A DNA stretch of 64,000 bases from Streptomyces longisporoflavus (GTDB lineage: Bacteria; Actinomycetota; Actinomycetes; Streptomycetales; Streptomycetaceae). The stretch is from contig NZ_BMTR01000002.1 of NCBI RefSeq assembly GCF_014649775.1, forward strand, positions 1 through 64,000, in the 5' to 3' direction. Position numbers and translations under genes: made by a program. Below are positions 63,750 to 64,000 of the stretch, piece after piece. The first letter of the stretch is position 1; every line of letters starts with the position of its first letter. The notes beneath the pieces were generated by a model. That model was not told the origin of the DNA. It saw only the letters and a program-made list of their open reading frames with translations, and did not search any database.

Positions 63750-64000
63750 TCAACTCGACGAGGAGTTCACCGTGGCGGGCACCGCCGAGGCCCGGGGTTC
63801 CGGGGGTGCCGGGGCGGTGCGGGCGCCGTTGCGGGTGGCGCCGATGCCTGCGATCACGACGAAGGCGACGCCGACCGCGGGTGCGAGGCCGGGCATCTGG
63901 CCGAGCACGAGCAGGCCCATGAGGAGTGCGATGGCCGGCTCCAGGCTCATCAGGGTGCCGAAGGCGGAGGTCGTGAGGCGGCGCAGGGCGAGGAACTCGA
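63750..64000 (-). CDS. EamA/DMT-family transporter, C-terminal part
   Basis: Runs off the window at 64000. The visible C-terminus reads LRRLTTSAFGTLMSLEPAIA, then LLMGLLVLGQMPGLAPAVGV and AFVVIAGIGATRNG, followed by an Ala/Pro/Ser tail. SLEPAIA then LLVLGQ is the typical end of EamA (RhtA-like) permeases. Substrate unknown; such permeases export amino acids or other metabolites. Confidence 0.75.
   Translation of the reverse strand, partial: EFLALRRLTTSAFGTLMSLEPAIALLMGLLVLGQMPGLAPAVGVAFVVIAGIGATRNGARTAPAPPEPRASAVPATVNSSSS

Overview
The window reads as high-GC actinobacterial chromosome, almost certainly Streptomyces. Codon third positions are nearly all G/C, GTG and TTG starts are common, and many encoded families are Streptomyces-typical: DUF5133, TipA-type MerR, SigB-type sigma factors, GAF-ANTAR proteins, a DasR-type operator before a chitinase, and DUF6328. 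I see no rRNA, tRNA, CRISPR array, insertion sequence or prophage. The gene mix (regulators, stress proteins, secreted hydrolases, orphan enzymes, several decaying genes) suggests a variable accessory region rather than the conserved core.

Layout. 0-5.4 kb: edge of a TetR gene with twin operators, a polytopic membrane protein, an SDR, an ECF sigma factor with a C-terminal SnoaL-like domain, an MFS transporter and a UdgX-type uracil-DNA glycosylase. 5.5-17.5 kb: a stress/metabolism patchwork with a small ANTAR protein, a StrB1-like amidinotransferase, a DUF2795 protein, a Vms1/eRF1-like protein, a Cys-rich copper-binding protein, a phosphoribosyltransferase, an acetate kinase, DoxX, DUF5133, SRPBCC, a ThDP-dependent pyruvate oxidase-type enzyme, and the remnant of a large FAD/Fe-S oxidoreductase. 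18-31.4 kb: a ClpC-type ATPase coupled to an SDR, then two SigB-family sigma genes with near-identical leaders flanking a GntR/MFS/amidohydrolase group, with a STAS anti-anti-sigma protein before the second.

31.5-42 kb: a secreted GH18 chitinase behind a DasR-type site, a SAM methyltransferase, a LacI-MFS-secreted SurE set that looks like nucleotide scavenging, and four GAF-ANTAR signalling proteins next to an alpha/beta hydrolase. 42-50 kb: small unknowns, coupled zinc-ribbon peptides, a GNAT, a TipA-type regulator and a 1231-residue HTH/coiled-coil/TIR-like/NB-ARC/TPR protein, the best candidate for an undescribed NLR-type sensor or defence system. 50-64 kb: a lipoprotein-like subtilase with a cation/proton antiporter, a sulfatase, a GxGYxYP glycoside hydrolase-like protein, three degraded genes including a catalase stub, a divergent SDR/TetR pair with an elaborate operator, a flavin reductase, a PhoD-type phosphatase operon and the end of an EamA transporter.

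How they fit together (inference). Acetate kinase, the ThDP enzyme, Clp ATPase, DUF326 copper protein and SigB-type sigma factors fit a general stress/low-oxygen programme. Chitinase, sulfatase, SurE, PhoD and GxGYxYP point to scavenging of polymers, phosphate and sulfate. Family assignments rest on recognised motifs, not on database searches.
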